Source: Pseudobutyrivibrio sp. (GTDB lineage Bacteria; Bacillota; Clostridia; Lachnospirales; Lachnospiraceae). From it: 64,000 nucleotides of DNA. Positions 17,900 to 25,933 of the stretch are shown here, piece by piece (within the stretch, counting starts at the first letter, position 1; every line of letters begins with the position of its first letter). A program made the position numbers and the translations under genes. Below the pieces are notes generated by a model. That model was not told the DNA's origin and did not search any database. It saw nothing but the letters and a program-made list of their open reading frames with translations. The DNA lies in NCBI RefSeq assembly GCF_015057185.1, contig NZ_SVEV01000006.1, forward strand, positions 36,738 through 100,737, written 5' to 3'.

Positions 17900-18844
17900 C
17901 TATGCCTTTTGCTCTCTATTGCTAAGGTAAAGTGAGAACAGCATGATTAATCCCTTTGCAATGTACTGTGGATAAGTACCAAGATTAATAAGCTGCATAC
18001 CATTAGCGAGAACGCCAAGAACATATACTGCTACAATCGCCTTCCAAAGTGTACCTTCTCCACCCTTAAGGGCTACACCTGAAAGAACGCAGGCTGTGAT
18101 GCCTGTAAATTCAATACCAACACCTGTACTTGAATCTGCTGAACCTGAACGTGAAGCAAGAAGCACAGCTGAAACACCAACTAAAATACCAGCAACTGTA
18201 AATGCTAATACTTTTATTTTTGCAACATTAAGACCTGCAAGTCTTGCAGCCTCTGGGTTGTCGCCTGCCGCATAAACATCTCTACCGATTGATGTCTTTG
18301 TGAGAACGAATATTGCTATTGCTACAAGAACAATCATGATAATGATGTTAAGTGGAACAGGACCAATTTTTCCCTGACCAATAAACATAAACTCTCTTGG
18401 AAGATTGTGGAATGTCTTTGATCCAGAAATCAAATATGAAATACCCTGGAAAATAGCCATTGTTCCAAGAGTTACAATCATGGCATTACTCTTAAGAACT
18501 AAAGTCATAATTCCGTTAAAGCTTCCAAGAACTGAACAAACAATTATTGCAAGAATTACTGCAACTGGAACAGATACTGTACCTTCTGCAAGAAGCTTTG
18601 TACAAAGTACTGCTGCAACTGACATTTGATAACCAATTGAAAGGTCGCAGCCACCGCTGACCATAATGATAAATACCGCTGTCGAGCATACTGCAACGTG
18701 AACGTTTTGAACTAAAATATTTGTAATATTAAGTGGTGTCAAAAATGCAGGCGACATCACACTAAAAAATACAACTAAAACTAAAAGCAATATAACCATT
18801 GACCAATCAGCAATGATTTGGCCAACCGATTTTTTATTTTTCAT
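17900..18844 (-). CDS. RbsC-type sugar ABC permease
   Basis: 314 residues, about 9-10 TM helices, BPD_transp_2 family (RbsC/XylH/MglC). The N-terminal half carries ILVQNVHVAVCSTAVFIIMV and SGGCDLSIGYQMSVAA, and the conserved cytoplasmic EAA-like loop is IGRDVYAAGDNPEAARLAGL. It would form a homodimeric channel with the ATPase at 18859 (14-base gap) and receive ligand from the lipoprotein at 16796. One permease gene only, as in ribose and galactose systems. Confidence 0.88.
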   Translation of the reverse strand: MKNKKSVGQIIADWSMVILLLVLVVFFSVMSPAFLTPLNITNILVQNVHVAVCSTAVFIIMVSGGCDLSIGYQMSVAAVLCTKLLAEGTVSVPVAVILAIIVCSVLGSFNGIMTLVLKSNAMIVTLGTMAIFQGISYLISGSKTFHNLPREFMFIGQGKIGPVPLNIIIMIVLVAIAIFVLTKTSIGRDVYAAGDNPEAARLAGLNVAKIKVLAFTVAGILVGVSAVLLASRSGSADSSTGVGIEFTGITACVLSGVALKGGEGTLWKAIVAVYVLGVLANGMQLINLGTYPQYIAKGLIMLFSLYLSNREQKA

Positions 18845-18858
18845 TTTTATTTCCCCTC

Positions 18859-20343
18859 CTATAGACCAGATGCTTTCTTTAATATTGTTTCCTGATCAAA
18901 TTCCGATTTGGAAATTTCACCAGCAACCTTGCCCTCGTGAATAACAATTATTCGCTCAGACATTCCTAAAAGCTCCTCCATATCAGAGGAAACCATTATG
19001 ATACTCTTACCAATTTCTGTAAGCTCATTCATAAGAGTATATATTTCATGTCTTGCACCAACATCAATTCCCCTTGTTGGCTCATCAAAAATCAATATGT
19101 CTGGATTAGCCGCAAGAACCTTTGCGATAACTACCTTTTGCTGATTACCACCAGACAATCCACCCACCTTTTGTCTAAGGTTAGGTGCCTTAATTCGCAT
19201 TTTTTCCTTATAGCTCTCTGCCACCTCAACTTCCTTTGAGTTGTTCATGACATATTTTCTACTAAGAGTTTTTAAATTTGAAATAGAAATGTTCCAAATG
19301 ATTGACTTGTCAAGGAAGCAGCCCTGATATTTTCTATCCTCAGGAATAAGACCTATTCCCTCATGCATTGCTTCCTTTGGAGAATGTGGATCAATCTCCA
19401 CTCCATACTTTTTAATTGTTCCTGAGGTCTTAGGCACTGCACCATAGATCATCTGCATAATTTCTGTACGGCCTGCACCAACAAGACCTGCAAATCCAAG
19501 GATTTCTCCGCGATGGAGATTAAAGCTGATATCCTCCACCCCATTTCCTGTTAGGTGCTCAACCTCTAAGATTACCTCATCAGTAGCTGGCTTCTTTTGT
19601 GGATATGTCTCAGACAATTCACGACCAACCATGTGCTTAATAAGATCATCCTTGGATGTCTCGTCAATATTGACTGTGGTTACGTACTGACCGTCTCGAA
19701 GAACTGAAACTCTGTCGCAGATTTCAAATAGCTCTTCCAAACGATGTGAAATGTAAATGATTGTAACCCCATCATTTTTAAGCTGCTTAACAAGCTTGTA
19801 GAGATTCTGCTGCTCCGCAACAGTAATAGAAGCAGTTGGCTCATCCATAATGATAAGCTTTGCGTTTTTGGCAATAGCCTTTGCCAACTCTACAATCTGA
19901 CGATTTGCCATGGATAAATCTCTAATAAGGGTATTAGGATCAATGTTGCTGTTGAATTTTGCAAGAAGTTCTTTTGTCTTGTTATATCTTGTTTTATCAT
20001 CAACAATCAGACCATCCCTTGCTCCGGCAAAAATGTTATCCGCTACTGTTCTAGCCTCTAACTGAATCATTTCCTGGTAAACAACCGCAATACCCAAATC
20101 AATTGCCTGAGATGGTTCCAAATGCGAATACTCTTTACCTTCCATTACCACTGTTCCTGAAGTAGGCTTGATAGCACCAGAAATAGTTTTGATAAAGGTT
20201 GATTTACCCGCTCCATTTTCTCCAACTAAAGCGTGCACTTCTCCCTTTTCAAAAGAAATTGACACATTATCAAGAGCCTTAACACCAGGATAATCTTTGG
20301 TAATATTTTTAAGCGCTAATATTTCCGTAAAAAATCCCCCCAT
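18859..20343 (-). CDS. RbsA/MglA-type sugar ABC ATPase with two nucleotide-binding domains
   Basis: 494 residues. Domain 1 has Walker A GENGAGKST, signature LSMANRQ and Walker B LIIMDEP. Domain 2 has a degenerate P-loop GLVGAGRTE, signature LSGGNQQKV and Walker B ILIFDEPTRGIDVG, as is normal for RbsA/XylG/MglA. It powers the permease at 17900. The start is uncertain: the ATG at 20343 has little spacing from AGGAA, while GGGGGG just after it would suit an unorthodox start a few codons on. The 250-base leader upstream contains a hairpin at 20366-20383, an AAAGTGGAC promoter-like box and a terminator-like hairpin at 20497. Confidence 0.88.
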   Translation of the reverse strand: MGGFFTEILALKNITKDYPGVKALDNVSISFEKGEVHALVGENGAGKSTFIKTISGAIKPTSGTVVMEGKEYSHLEPSQAIDLGIAVVYQEMIQLEARTVADNIFAGARDGLIVDDKTRYNKTKELLAKFNSNIDPNTLIRDLSMANRQIVELAKAIAKNAKLIIMDEPTASITVAEQQNLYKLVKQLKNDGVTIIYISHRLEELFEICDRVSVLRDGQYVTTVNIDETSKDDLIKHMVGRELSETYPQKKPATDEVILEVEHLTGNGVEDISFNLHRGEILGFAGLVGAGRTEIMQMIYGAVPKTSGTIKKYGVEIDPHSPKEAMHEGIGLIPEDRKYQGCFLDKSIIWNISISNLKTLSRKYVMNNSKEVEVAESYKEKMRIKAPNLRQKVGGLSGGNQQKVVIAKVLAANPDILIFDEPTRGIDVGARHEIYTLMNELTEIGKSIIMVSSDMEELLGMSERIIVIHEGKVAGEISKSEFDQETILKKASGL

Positions 20344-20365
20344 TTCCTATTCTGTTTTGTTCTTT

Positions 20366-20383
20366 GCTGGAAATATATCCAGC
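20366..20383 (-). other. Leader hairpin before the ABC ATPase gene
   Basis: GCTGGA, AATATA, TCCAGC: a perfect 6-bp stem about 23 bases before the start codon at 20343. It may affect mRNA stability or translation. Small, so chance is possible. Confidence 0.3.
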
Positions 20384-20411
20384 ATTTTTTGTTATAATTG
20401 CCTTTATTTTG

Positions 20412-20441
20412 ATTCTAAATGAGTTTATTTTTGTCCACTTT
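20412..20441 (-). promoter_or_regulatory. AAAGTGGAC box 15 bases before TAGAAT
   Basis: AAAGTGGAC (20433-20441) and TAGAAT (20412-20417) on the minus strand have the same spacing as the pair upstream of the flavoprotein gene at 2572. This is the likely promoter of the ABC operon. Confidence 0.4.
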
Positions 20442-20489
20442 GATAAAAATGATGTTTTCTTTGTTTTTTTTGCATGGTTTTCTTGAGGC

Positions 20490-20527
20490 AAAAAAACATG
20501 CAACAAATCACCCATATTTGTTGCATG
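20490..20527 (-). terminator. Perfect 12-bp hairpin with T7 tract in the divergent leader
   Basis: CATGCAACAAAT (20497-20508) pairs with ATTTGTTGCATG (20516-20527); seven T's follow on the minus strand. No gene on the minus strand precedes it, since the upstream gene at 20591 runs the other way. It could be a leader attenuator, the end of an antisense RNA, or an operator containing the GTTGCATG motif. Confidence 0.5.
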
Positions 20528-20590
20528 TAATCCAAATTAAAAATATTATGCTAAAATGATGTTAACAATAAATTTTTCTAGGAGGTTATC

Positions 20591-21988
20591 ATGATTTCAT
20601 TACTAGTTTCATTTATCATCTTATTAATTGGTTATTCTACCTATGGAAAATTAATTGAGAGAATTTTTTCTCCCGACGATAGGCCAACCCCAGCCACCAC
20701 TCTTAACGATGGTGTTGACTATGTGCCTTTAAAAACTGGCAAAGCATTTTTAGTACAGCTTTTAAACATTGCAGGCACTGGTCCAATTTTTGGTGCCCTA
20801 ATGGGAGCTTGCTTCGGACCAATCGTTTTTCTATGGATAATATTCGGTTCCATACTTGGTGGTGCCGTCCACGATTACATGGTGGGAATGATTTCTGAGA
20901 GAAATGAGGGAAAATCAATTGCAGAGCTTTCAGGAATATATCTTGGCAAGACAGCAAAGTGGGGAATGAGAGTTTTCTCCGTTGTTCTTTTGCTTTTGAC
21001 TGGTACAGTATTTGTAACAAGCCCTGCTGCATTAATTGCAAGACTTACTCCTGCAAGCCTAAACACAACTTTTTGGATTGTTATAATCCTTTGCTATTAC
21101 ATACTTGCAACACTGCTTCCAATCGATAAAATCATTGGAAAGCTATATCCGATTTTCGGCATCATATTGATTACAATGGCTGTTTGTATTCTTTTGGGCA
21201 TATTCATTGGTGGTTATACTGTTCCAGAAATTAATTTTCAAAACATGCATCCTACAAACCTTCCTGTATGGCCTTACATGTTTATTACAGTTGCCTGTGG
21301 TGCTATTTCAGGCTTCCACGCTACTCAATCTCCAATGATTTCAAAATGCATTACATCTGAGAAGGAAGGTCGTAAGATTTTTTACGGTGCAATGCTAGCA
21401 GAATCAGTAATTGCTCTTGTATGGGCAGCTGGCGGTGTTGCTTTCTACGGTGCTACTGGAGCGCTAAACGATGCTATTACAAATATGGGACAGTCAGGAA
21501 CCGTGTACGACATTTCTACTGGAATGCTTGGAACAATCGGCGGCATTCTAGCTATTGTAGGCGTTGTAGTTTGCCCTATTACTTCAGGTGATACAGCCTT
21601 CAGAAGTGCTCGACTCATCATCAGTGAAATAACAGGTCTCGAACAAAAGCCAATAAAAAATAGACTTATAATTACATTGCCATTGCTTGGTGCAGGTGCT
21701 ATCCTCACACAATTAGATTTCAATGTATTATGGCGCTATTTTTCATGGAGCAATCAGACTCTTGCCATGATAAGCTTGTGGGTTGCTACAGCTTATCTAC
21801 TAAAAACTCATAAGAATAAATTCGTAAGTCTTTTCACTGCGCTGCCTGCAACATTTATGTCAGCTGTTAGTATGACTTATATTCTTATGGCCCAAGAAGG
21901 CTTCAACCTTGGAAGCACCATTGCATATCCAATTGGAGTGGGCTTTGCGGTCTTATGCTTTGGATTTTATTTATTTAAATTAAAATAA
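20591..21988 (+). CDS. cstA: CstA-family transporter (carbon starvation protein A family)
   Basis: 465 residues and about 12 TM helices. The N-terminus ISLLVSFIILLIGYSTYGK and the motifs PLKTGKAFLVQLLNIAGTGP, GGAVHDYMVGMISERNEGKS and GAISGFHATQSPM are typical of the CstA family. CstA proteins import peptides or pyruvate when preferred carbon runs out. This is the short form lacking the C-terminal extension of E. coli CstA. AGGAGGTTATC gives a strong ribosome site. It is divergent from the sugar ABC operon and ends at a strong terminator shared with the C-glycoside operon, so it may help salvage carbon in the same physiological state. Confidence 0.85.
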   Translation: MISLLVSFIILLIGYSTYGKLIERIFSPDDRPTPATTLNDGVDYVPLKTGKAFLVQLLNIAGTGPIFGALMGACFGPIVFLWIIFGSILGGAVHDYMVGMISERNEGKSIAELSGIYLGKTAKWGMRVFSVVLLLLTGTVFVTSPAALIARLTPASLNTTFWIVIILCYYILATLLPIDKIIGKLYPIFGIILITMAVCILLGIFIGGYTVPEINFQNMHPTNLPVWPYMFITVACGAISGFHATQSPMISKCITSEKEGRKIFYGAMLAESVIALVWAAGGVAFYGATGALNDAITNMGQSGTVYDISTGMLGTIGGILAIVGVVVCPITSGDTAFRSARLIISEITGLEQKPIKNRLIITLPLLGAGAILTQLDFNVLWRYFSWSNQTLAMISLWVATAYLLKTHKNKFVSLFTALPATFMSAVSMTYILMAQEGFNLGSTIAYPIGVGFAVLCFGFYLFKLK

Positions 21989-21991
21989 AAA

Positions 21992-22026
21992 GAAGGAGTC
22001 CAACCAAATGGTTGAACTCCTTCTTT
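21992..22026. terminator. Strong bidirectional terminator
   Basis: GAAGGAGTCCAACC, AAAT, GGTTGAACTCCTTC with TTTTT following on the plus strand and A's before it for the minus strand. It separates the cstA-type gene from the deglycosidase operon. Confidence 0.85.
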
Positions 22027-22030
22027 TTAA

Positions 22031-22115
22031 ATTAATTTTCGATCCACTTTACTTAGCACAGGCTAACGCCTGTGTAGAATCGAAAATTAATCAATGATTA
22101 ATTTTCGATCCACTT
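22031..22115. repeat. Duplicated gene end with alternative hairpins
   Basis: The 19-mer at 22097-22115, which is the 3' end of the gene at 22098, is repeated exactly at 22031-22049. Between them lies the reverse complement of its first 13 bases (22079-22091), which can pair with either copy. A nested CACAGGC-TAAC-GCCTGTG hairpin (22057-22074) sits inside the outer one. Confidence 0.75.
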
Positions 22116-23153
22116 CTTCATAGCAGCCTGGTGTCTGCGAACCTGCTCGATTGAATCTACATCAAGATCCATTCTAAGGTGCTCGCCACCTTCGTACTCT
22201 GAGCTCAAGAATCCTGTGTAACCAGCCTTCTTGTAAGCTTCGATTACTTCTGGAATAGCTACTGCTGTCTCTGTGAGATCCTCATGTACATTGTAGAACT
22301 TAGCATGTGTATGGAAGATATAATCGATGTTATCAATAATATCCTGAGGATCTGACCATGAGTATGTGAATGATGTTCCTGCATACTCTAAGTCTGCTGG
22401 GCCACCGCCTGCAGCCTTAACAGCATCCATCATCTCTGCCATGCCGTTTGCCATACGGTATTCCATGTTAGCCTTACCAAGGTTAAGGTCATACTTAATC
22501 TTTGTGAAGCCCTTTGCTACGCGGTTTGCGTATGCGTCATCAACAATCTTGATGCACTCTTCCTTAGCGCCGTGACGACGAGCCTTGTCACGAACAACAT
22601 CAGGAATGTTCTTACAGAAGATACCCATATCTGGAATAAATCCAAAGTGCTTTGTACCTGTTCTGTTAATCATCTCCATATATCCATCAGCCCAACCTGA
22701 GTTAAGTGAGAATGGTGCATGTACTTCAAGACCGATCTTTACGCCAACTTTCTCAGCGTACTCAAGGCTACCCTCGATTACATCCATAGGTGTAGATACA
22801 AGTGTACGGATTACTGGGAATCCAAGTAATGATGCAAGACGTAAGTCACGCTCCATCATCTTAATCTGCTCTTTTAATGTAAGAGTACGGTTGTCAAAAA
22901 TGTGATTCTCCAAGAATGCGTCGTAGCATGATGGAGTAAGATTATATTTCTTCATCCACTCGAACCACTGATCTCTAAATGTCTGTGTTTCAATTGGAAG
23001 TGGGAACTGTCTAATCATCTGCTCAGCAAGAAGCTCAACACCTGTTGCACCTGTTGCTGCTGTTTCTCTTAAGCATCCCTCTAAGTCAAGCTTTCCAAGA
23101 TAGAATTCGTCCTGATAGCTGTAGAGAGACACACTTCTTTTAATATCGCTCAT
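22098..23153 (-). CDS. C-glycoside deglycosidase alpha subunit (xylose-isomerase-like TIM barrel)
   Basis: 351 residues of the sugar phosphate isomerase/epimerase (AP endonuclease 2-like) fold, starting SVSLYSYQDEFYLGKLDLEG. Candidate metal ligands are in the usual places: Glu143 in GLEVHAPFS (with His145), Asp175 in FIPDMGIFC, His281/His283 in IFHTHAKF, and Glu319 in SSEYEGGEH. The gene for a small DUF6379-type beta subunit lies 17 bases upstream. That pairing is the hallmark of C-glycoside deglycosidases such as DfgAB of Eubacterium cellulosolvens and DgpBC, which split the C-C bond of 3-oxo-C-glucosides with Mn2+. Alone it could be read as an isomerase; the pairing makes the deglycosidase call likely. 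Confidence 0.75.
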   Translation of the reverse strand: MSDIKRSVSLYSYQDEFYLGKLDLEGCLRETAATGATGVELLAEQMIRQFPLPIETQTFRDQWFEWMKKYNLTPSCYDAFLENHIFDNRTLTLKEQIKMMERDLRLASLLGFPVIRTLVSTPMDVIEGSLEYAEKVGVKIGLEVHAPFSLNSGWADGYMEMINRTGTKHFGFIPDMGIFCKNIPDVVRDKARRHGAKEECIKIVDDAYANRVAKGFTKIKYDLNLGKANMEYRMANGMAEMMDAVKAAGGGPADLEYAGTSFTYSWSDPQDIIDNIDYIFHTHAKFYNVHEDLTETAVAIPEVIEAYKKAGYTGFLSSEYEGGEHLRMDLDVDSIEQVRRHQAAMKKWIEN

Positions 23154-23170
23154 TTTCTAATACCTCCCTA

Positions 23171-23563
23171 CTAAAACTCAACCTCAATATTGCAAGGTGC
23201 CTCGATAACAAATGGCATGTATGATGGAGCAATCTTCTGGATAGCTTCAATGCTATGCTTACCCTTTGAAAGGCCGCCTTCTTTTAATACTGTAACTGTT
23301 GCATACTCGCCAAATTCCCATCTGTACTCTGGGTCAATAACTGTTCTGCACTCTTCAAGTGAAAATGTATCTCCATTTACTGTAAGTCTGATATCTTCTC
23401 TCTTGATATCCTCGCCATCAACCTTAAGAATAATGTCGCGTAAAATTGAAAGAGTAAATGAACGATAATACTGTGCCTTCCATGCAAATGAAAAGCCTAC
23501 CACTTTACCATTCTCCTCAACATTCTTAAAGCTGGCTGGATCATATATTGGTCTTCCTGCCAT
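23171..23563 (-). CDS. C-glycoside deglycosidase beta subunit (DUF6379)
   Basis: 130 residues, an all-beta small protein with no signal peptide. Conserved-looking parts are FSFAWKAQYYRSFTLSILRD, INVKVDGE-like KVDGEDIKREDIRLTVNG, and EYRWEFGEYATVTV. This matches my memory of DUF6379, the beta subunit of C-glycoside deglycosidases, which shapes the active site and the oligomer with the alpha subunit. It sits between the FAD oxidoreductase gene (17-base gap) and the alpha subunit gene (17-base gap), so all three are one transcript. I recognise the family from sequence and context without a search. Confidence 0.75.
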   Translation of the reverse strand: MAGRPIYDPASFKNVEENGKVVGFSFAWKAQYYRSFTLSILRDIILKVDGEDIKREDIRLTVNGDTFSLEECRTVIDPEYRWEFGEYATVTVLKEGGLSKGKHSIEAIQKIAPSYMPFVIEAPCNIEVEF

Positions 23564-23580
23564 TTTATTTCCTCCAAAAT

Positions 23581-25029
23581 TTAGTCTTCGATGTATTCAG
23601 CAGCTTCCATACCTGCGATACGTCCTGTATTGACTGCGTATCCCATTGAGTTACCTGGAAGCAAGAACATGTATGAATCATCGTAGATGTTACATGAATC
23701 AGCACCTGCTGCGTAAAGACCTGGGATAGGCATGAAGTCCTTATCGCAAACCTCGCAGTTTTCGTTGATTCTGATACCACCTACTGTACCGTATCCGCCT
23801 GGATGGAATGTTCCACAGTAGAATGGTCCCTTCTTTAACTTGCGGAGATATCTGTAGTTCTTGAAGAACTCTTCATCTCTGCCTTCACAGTAATCATTGT
23901 AATCATCAACTGTCTCTTCGAGAACCTCAGGGTCAACACCAATCATCTCAGCAAGCTCTTCGATTGTGTCAGCCTTGAAGAAGTTCTTAGAACCCTTGTT
24001 AATGATTTCATCCATCTCATCATAGAATGCAGATACATCAGGATCTGGAGTAACAAGTGATGTTACATCTACGCCATTCTTTACATATGACTTAACGATT
24101 GTAGAGTCAACGATTGAGAATAACTTCTTATCCTTCTGATGATTTGCAACGTTTGAAAGATATGTTGTATTCTGCATGAACTCTTCGTTCATAACACGCT
24201 TACCAAATGCATTTACAAGAAGGTTTGGCTGTCTAAGCACGTTCTTTACGCAAGCGCCAGCTTCTTCGCCGCCACCTACATCGCAAGCAGACTCAATTCT
24301 AACTGGAAGGTGATCAGCACCTGCCTCCCAAGCCATCTTAAGACCATCGCCTACAAGACCTGGAATAGCGAAGTTAAATACGTCCTTGCCATACTCTACA
24401 CCGATTTCTTCCTTGATGAACTCAGGGTTGCAACCAGCACCACCTGTTGCGATAACAGCTGCCTTACACTCGATTGTGAATTCCTCACCATCCTTGTTTA
24501 CTGCAACAACACCGCAAACCTTGCCCTCTTCATCCTTAAGAATCTTCTTACCAGCTGTCTCAAGAAGAACCTTTACTCCAAGCTCCTGAGCCTTGTTAAG
24601 AAGTGCCTTATTCATATGACCTGCTGCACGAGGTCCAATCTTGTTACCTGTCTTTACGATATGCCATGTAGCTTCTGACTGTGGGAAGTACTTGAAAGCA
24701 CCTTCAAATTCAACACCCATATCCTCAAGCCACTCGATTGTCTCTGCAGACTGCTCGAAATATCTCTTTACAAGTCTTGCATCAACATTGTAGTGTGTAT
24801 AGTCCATGAACATGTTAAATGCCTTTTCAACAGTAACATCGATCATCTGCTCCTGCTGATACTTTGTACCAATTCCAAGAGGGCCCATACCCATATTTGC
24901 AGCACCACCTGTGATAGCTGCCTTTTCGATTACGATGACCTCAGCGCCGTCCATAGCTGCCTGAACAGCTGCAGACATACCAGAAGGACCACCGGCAATT
25001 ACAACTAATTGTGTCTTTAAATTCTCCAT
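23581..25029 (-). CDS. FAD-dependent oxidoreductase of the fumarate reductase flavoprotein family
   Basis: 482 residues. N-terminal FAD-binding motif VVIAGGPSGMSAAVQAAMDG and ITGGAANMG; C-terminal FAD contact GTVGGIRINENCEV and PGLYAAGADS. The middle forms the capping domain of the FAD_binding_2 group (fumarate reductase, 3-ketosteroid dehydrogenase, enoate reductases). It has no Tat or Sec signal, no FMN-binding domain and no heme motifs, so it is cytoplasmic and needs a separate electron donor. It is the first gene of the deglycosidase operon, and the Fe-S/flavin module at 25931-29160 is close by. Likely it reduces or oxidises the keto or enone sugar, or the aromatic aglycone. Confidence 0.75.
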   Translation of the reverse strand: MENLKTQLVVIAGGPSGMSAAVQAAMDGAEVIVIEKAAITGGAANMGMGPLGIGTKYQQEQMIDVTVEKAFNMFMDYTHYNVDARLVKRYFEQSAETIEWLEDMGVEFEGAFKYFPQSEATWHIVKTGNKIGPRAAGHMNKALLNKAQELGVKVLLETAGKKILKDEEGKVCGVVAVNKDGEEFTIECKAAVIATGGAGCNPEFIKEEIGVEYGKDVFNFAIPGLVGDGLKMAWEAGADHLPVRIESACDVGGGEEAGACVKNVLRQPNLLVNAFGKRVMNEEFMQNTTYLSNVANHQKDKKLFSIVDSTIVKSYVKNGVDVTSLVTPDPDVSAFYDEMDEIINKGSKNFFKADTIEELAEMIGVDPEVLEETVDDYNDYCEGRDEEFFKNYRYLRKLKKGPFYCGTFHPGGYGTVGGIRINENCEVCDKDFMPIPGLYAAGADSCNIYDDSYMFLLPGNSMGYAVNTGRIAGMEAAEYIED

Positions 25030-25140
25030 TTTCTCTCCTTTAACTAAAACCTTAAAAGATTAACTGGTTCTTATTTTCTTGTATATAATGTACCATCACA
25101 TATTTTTCACAACTGCTTTTCATTTATATTATTGTTATTG

Positions 25141-25211
25141 TTTATTGCATAAAACATTTTTTGAGAAAATCATTCTGCAATAAAAGACAAAGCGTCGTTG
25201 CATGTGTTGCA
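25141..25211. promoter_or_regulatory. TTGCA sites upstream of the deglycosidase operon
   Basis: Inverted repeat TTTATTGCA (25141-25149) and TGCAATAAA (25176-25184), followed by GTTGCATGTGTTGCAAAAC (from 25198). They lie 110-180 bases before the start at 25029. The 25030-25295 gap holds these sites and the terminator at 25258; no gene was seen. Confidence 0.4.
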
Positions 25212-25257
25212 AAACCAGCTTAAGTTTTGCTATTTGAGAAATTGCCCATAGAACAAA

Positions 25258-25292
25258 AGAAAAGCTCCTGCCACCTTAGTAGCAGAAGCTCA
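25258..25292 (-). terminator. Terminator after the small membrane protein gene
   Basis: On the minus strand AGCTTCTGCTAC and GTGGCAGGAGCT pair with one G-U and follow with TTTTCTTTTG, just after the stop at 25296. Confidence 0.75.
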
Positions 25293-25295
25293 ATT

Positions 25296-25799
25296 TTACT
25301 TATTAAATATCTTTATTAATAATTTCTGGAACAAATCTCCTACAACACCTACATACCAAACGCCTGCAAGCATTGCTGCACCAATTTGAATTGGCATTGT
25401 TCCTAAATTGCTTGCATCCATTGGTCCCATAATAGTAAGTCCAATAGCCCATCCAGCAAGCCATGCTGGAACAAAAATGAACTTTTCTAAAACAGATCCA
25501 ATAATAACTGCAAGACCGCCCATAACAAACAATGTAACGTAAACTGTAAGGTCTGGTCCTAATCCAAGAGATGCCATAACCTTTGTTGCAATAACAGCCC
25601 ACACGTCTCCGCAAAGGAAGCCAAGGGATACTGGAATTGCAAGCTTAATATTGTTGCCAAGGGCTGCAAATAAGCCTGCACAAATAAGTGCCACTGCACC
25701 AACTGTAACTCCTACATGTGTAGATGCAACCGCCCAAATAGGTGGAAGAAAAGCTACAGTGAATGCTAATGTTAAAATATTTAGCCACTTTTCTTTCAT
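25296..25799 (-). CDS. Small five-helix membrane protein, DUF1097-like
   Basis: 167 residues with about five hydrophobic helices and little else; short polar ends MKEKW and FQKLLIKIFNK. The AICAG-like and LGNNIKLAIPVSLGFLCGDVWAV segments and WLAGWAIGLTIM resemble the DUF1097 family (E. coli YcdZ is a member), whose function is not established. It lies between the electron-transfer genes and the deglycosidase operon, after a hairpin repeat and before a terminator, which suggests a role in the same process, perhaps a channel for a small product. That role is inference. Confidence 0.6.
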   Translation of the reverse strand: MKEKWLNILTLAFTVAFLPPIWAVASTHVGVTVGAVALICAGLFAALGNNIKLAIPVSLGFLCGDVWAVIATKVMASLGLGPDLTVYVTLFVMGGLAVIIGSVLEKFIFVPAWLAGWAIGLTIMGPMDASNLGTMPIQIGAAMLAGVWYVGVVGDLFQKLLIKIFNK

Positions 25800-25815
25800 T
25801 TGAATTCTCCTATAG

Positions 25816-25933
25816 TCGTTGACCTGTCGGTCTCCTGATGTAAAAAAGCCTGTGGCGTTTTTTACATCATGTTATCGTCGACCTGCCGGTCTCCTGATGT
25901 AAAAAAGCCTGCGGCTTTTTTTACATCATGTTA
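25816..25933. repeat. 59-bp tandem repeat, two copies, each a terminator-like hairpin
   Basis: Units 25816-25874 and 25875-25933 differ at a few bases. Each has GACCTG(T/C)CGGTC and a hairpin GATGTAAAAAAGCC...TTTTTTACATC (25837-25868 and 25896-25927). The second unit ends at the stop codon of the gene at 25931. The A and T tracts let either strand terminate. Confidence 0.85.

Noticed and set aside
22098..23153. Ordinary sugar isomerase/epimerase
   Set aside because: Possible from fold alone, but the adjacent DUF6379-type subunit and FAD oxidoreductase make the deglycosidase reading stronger.
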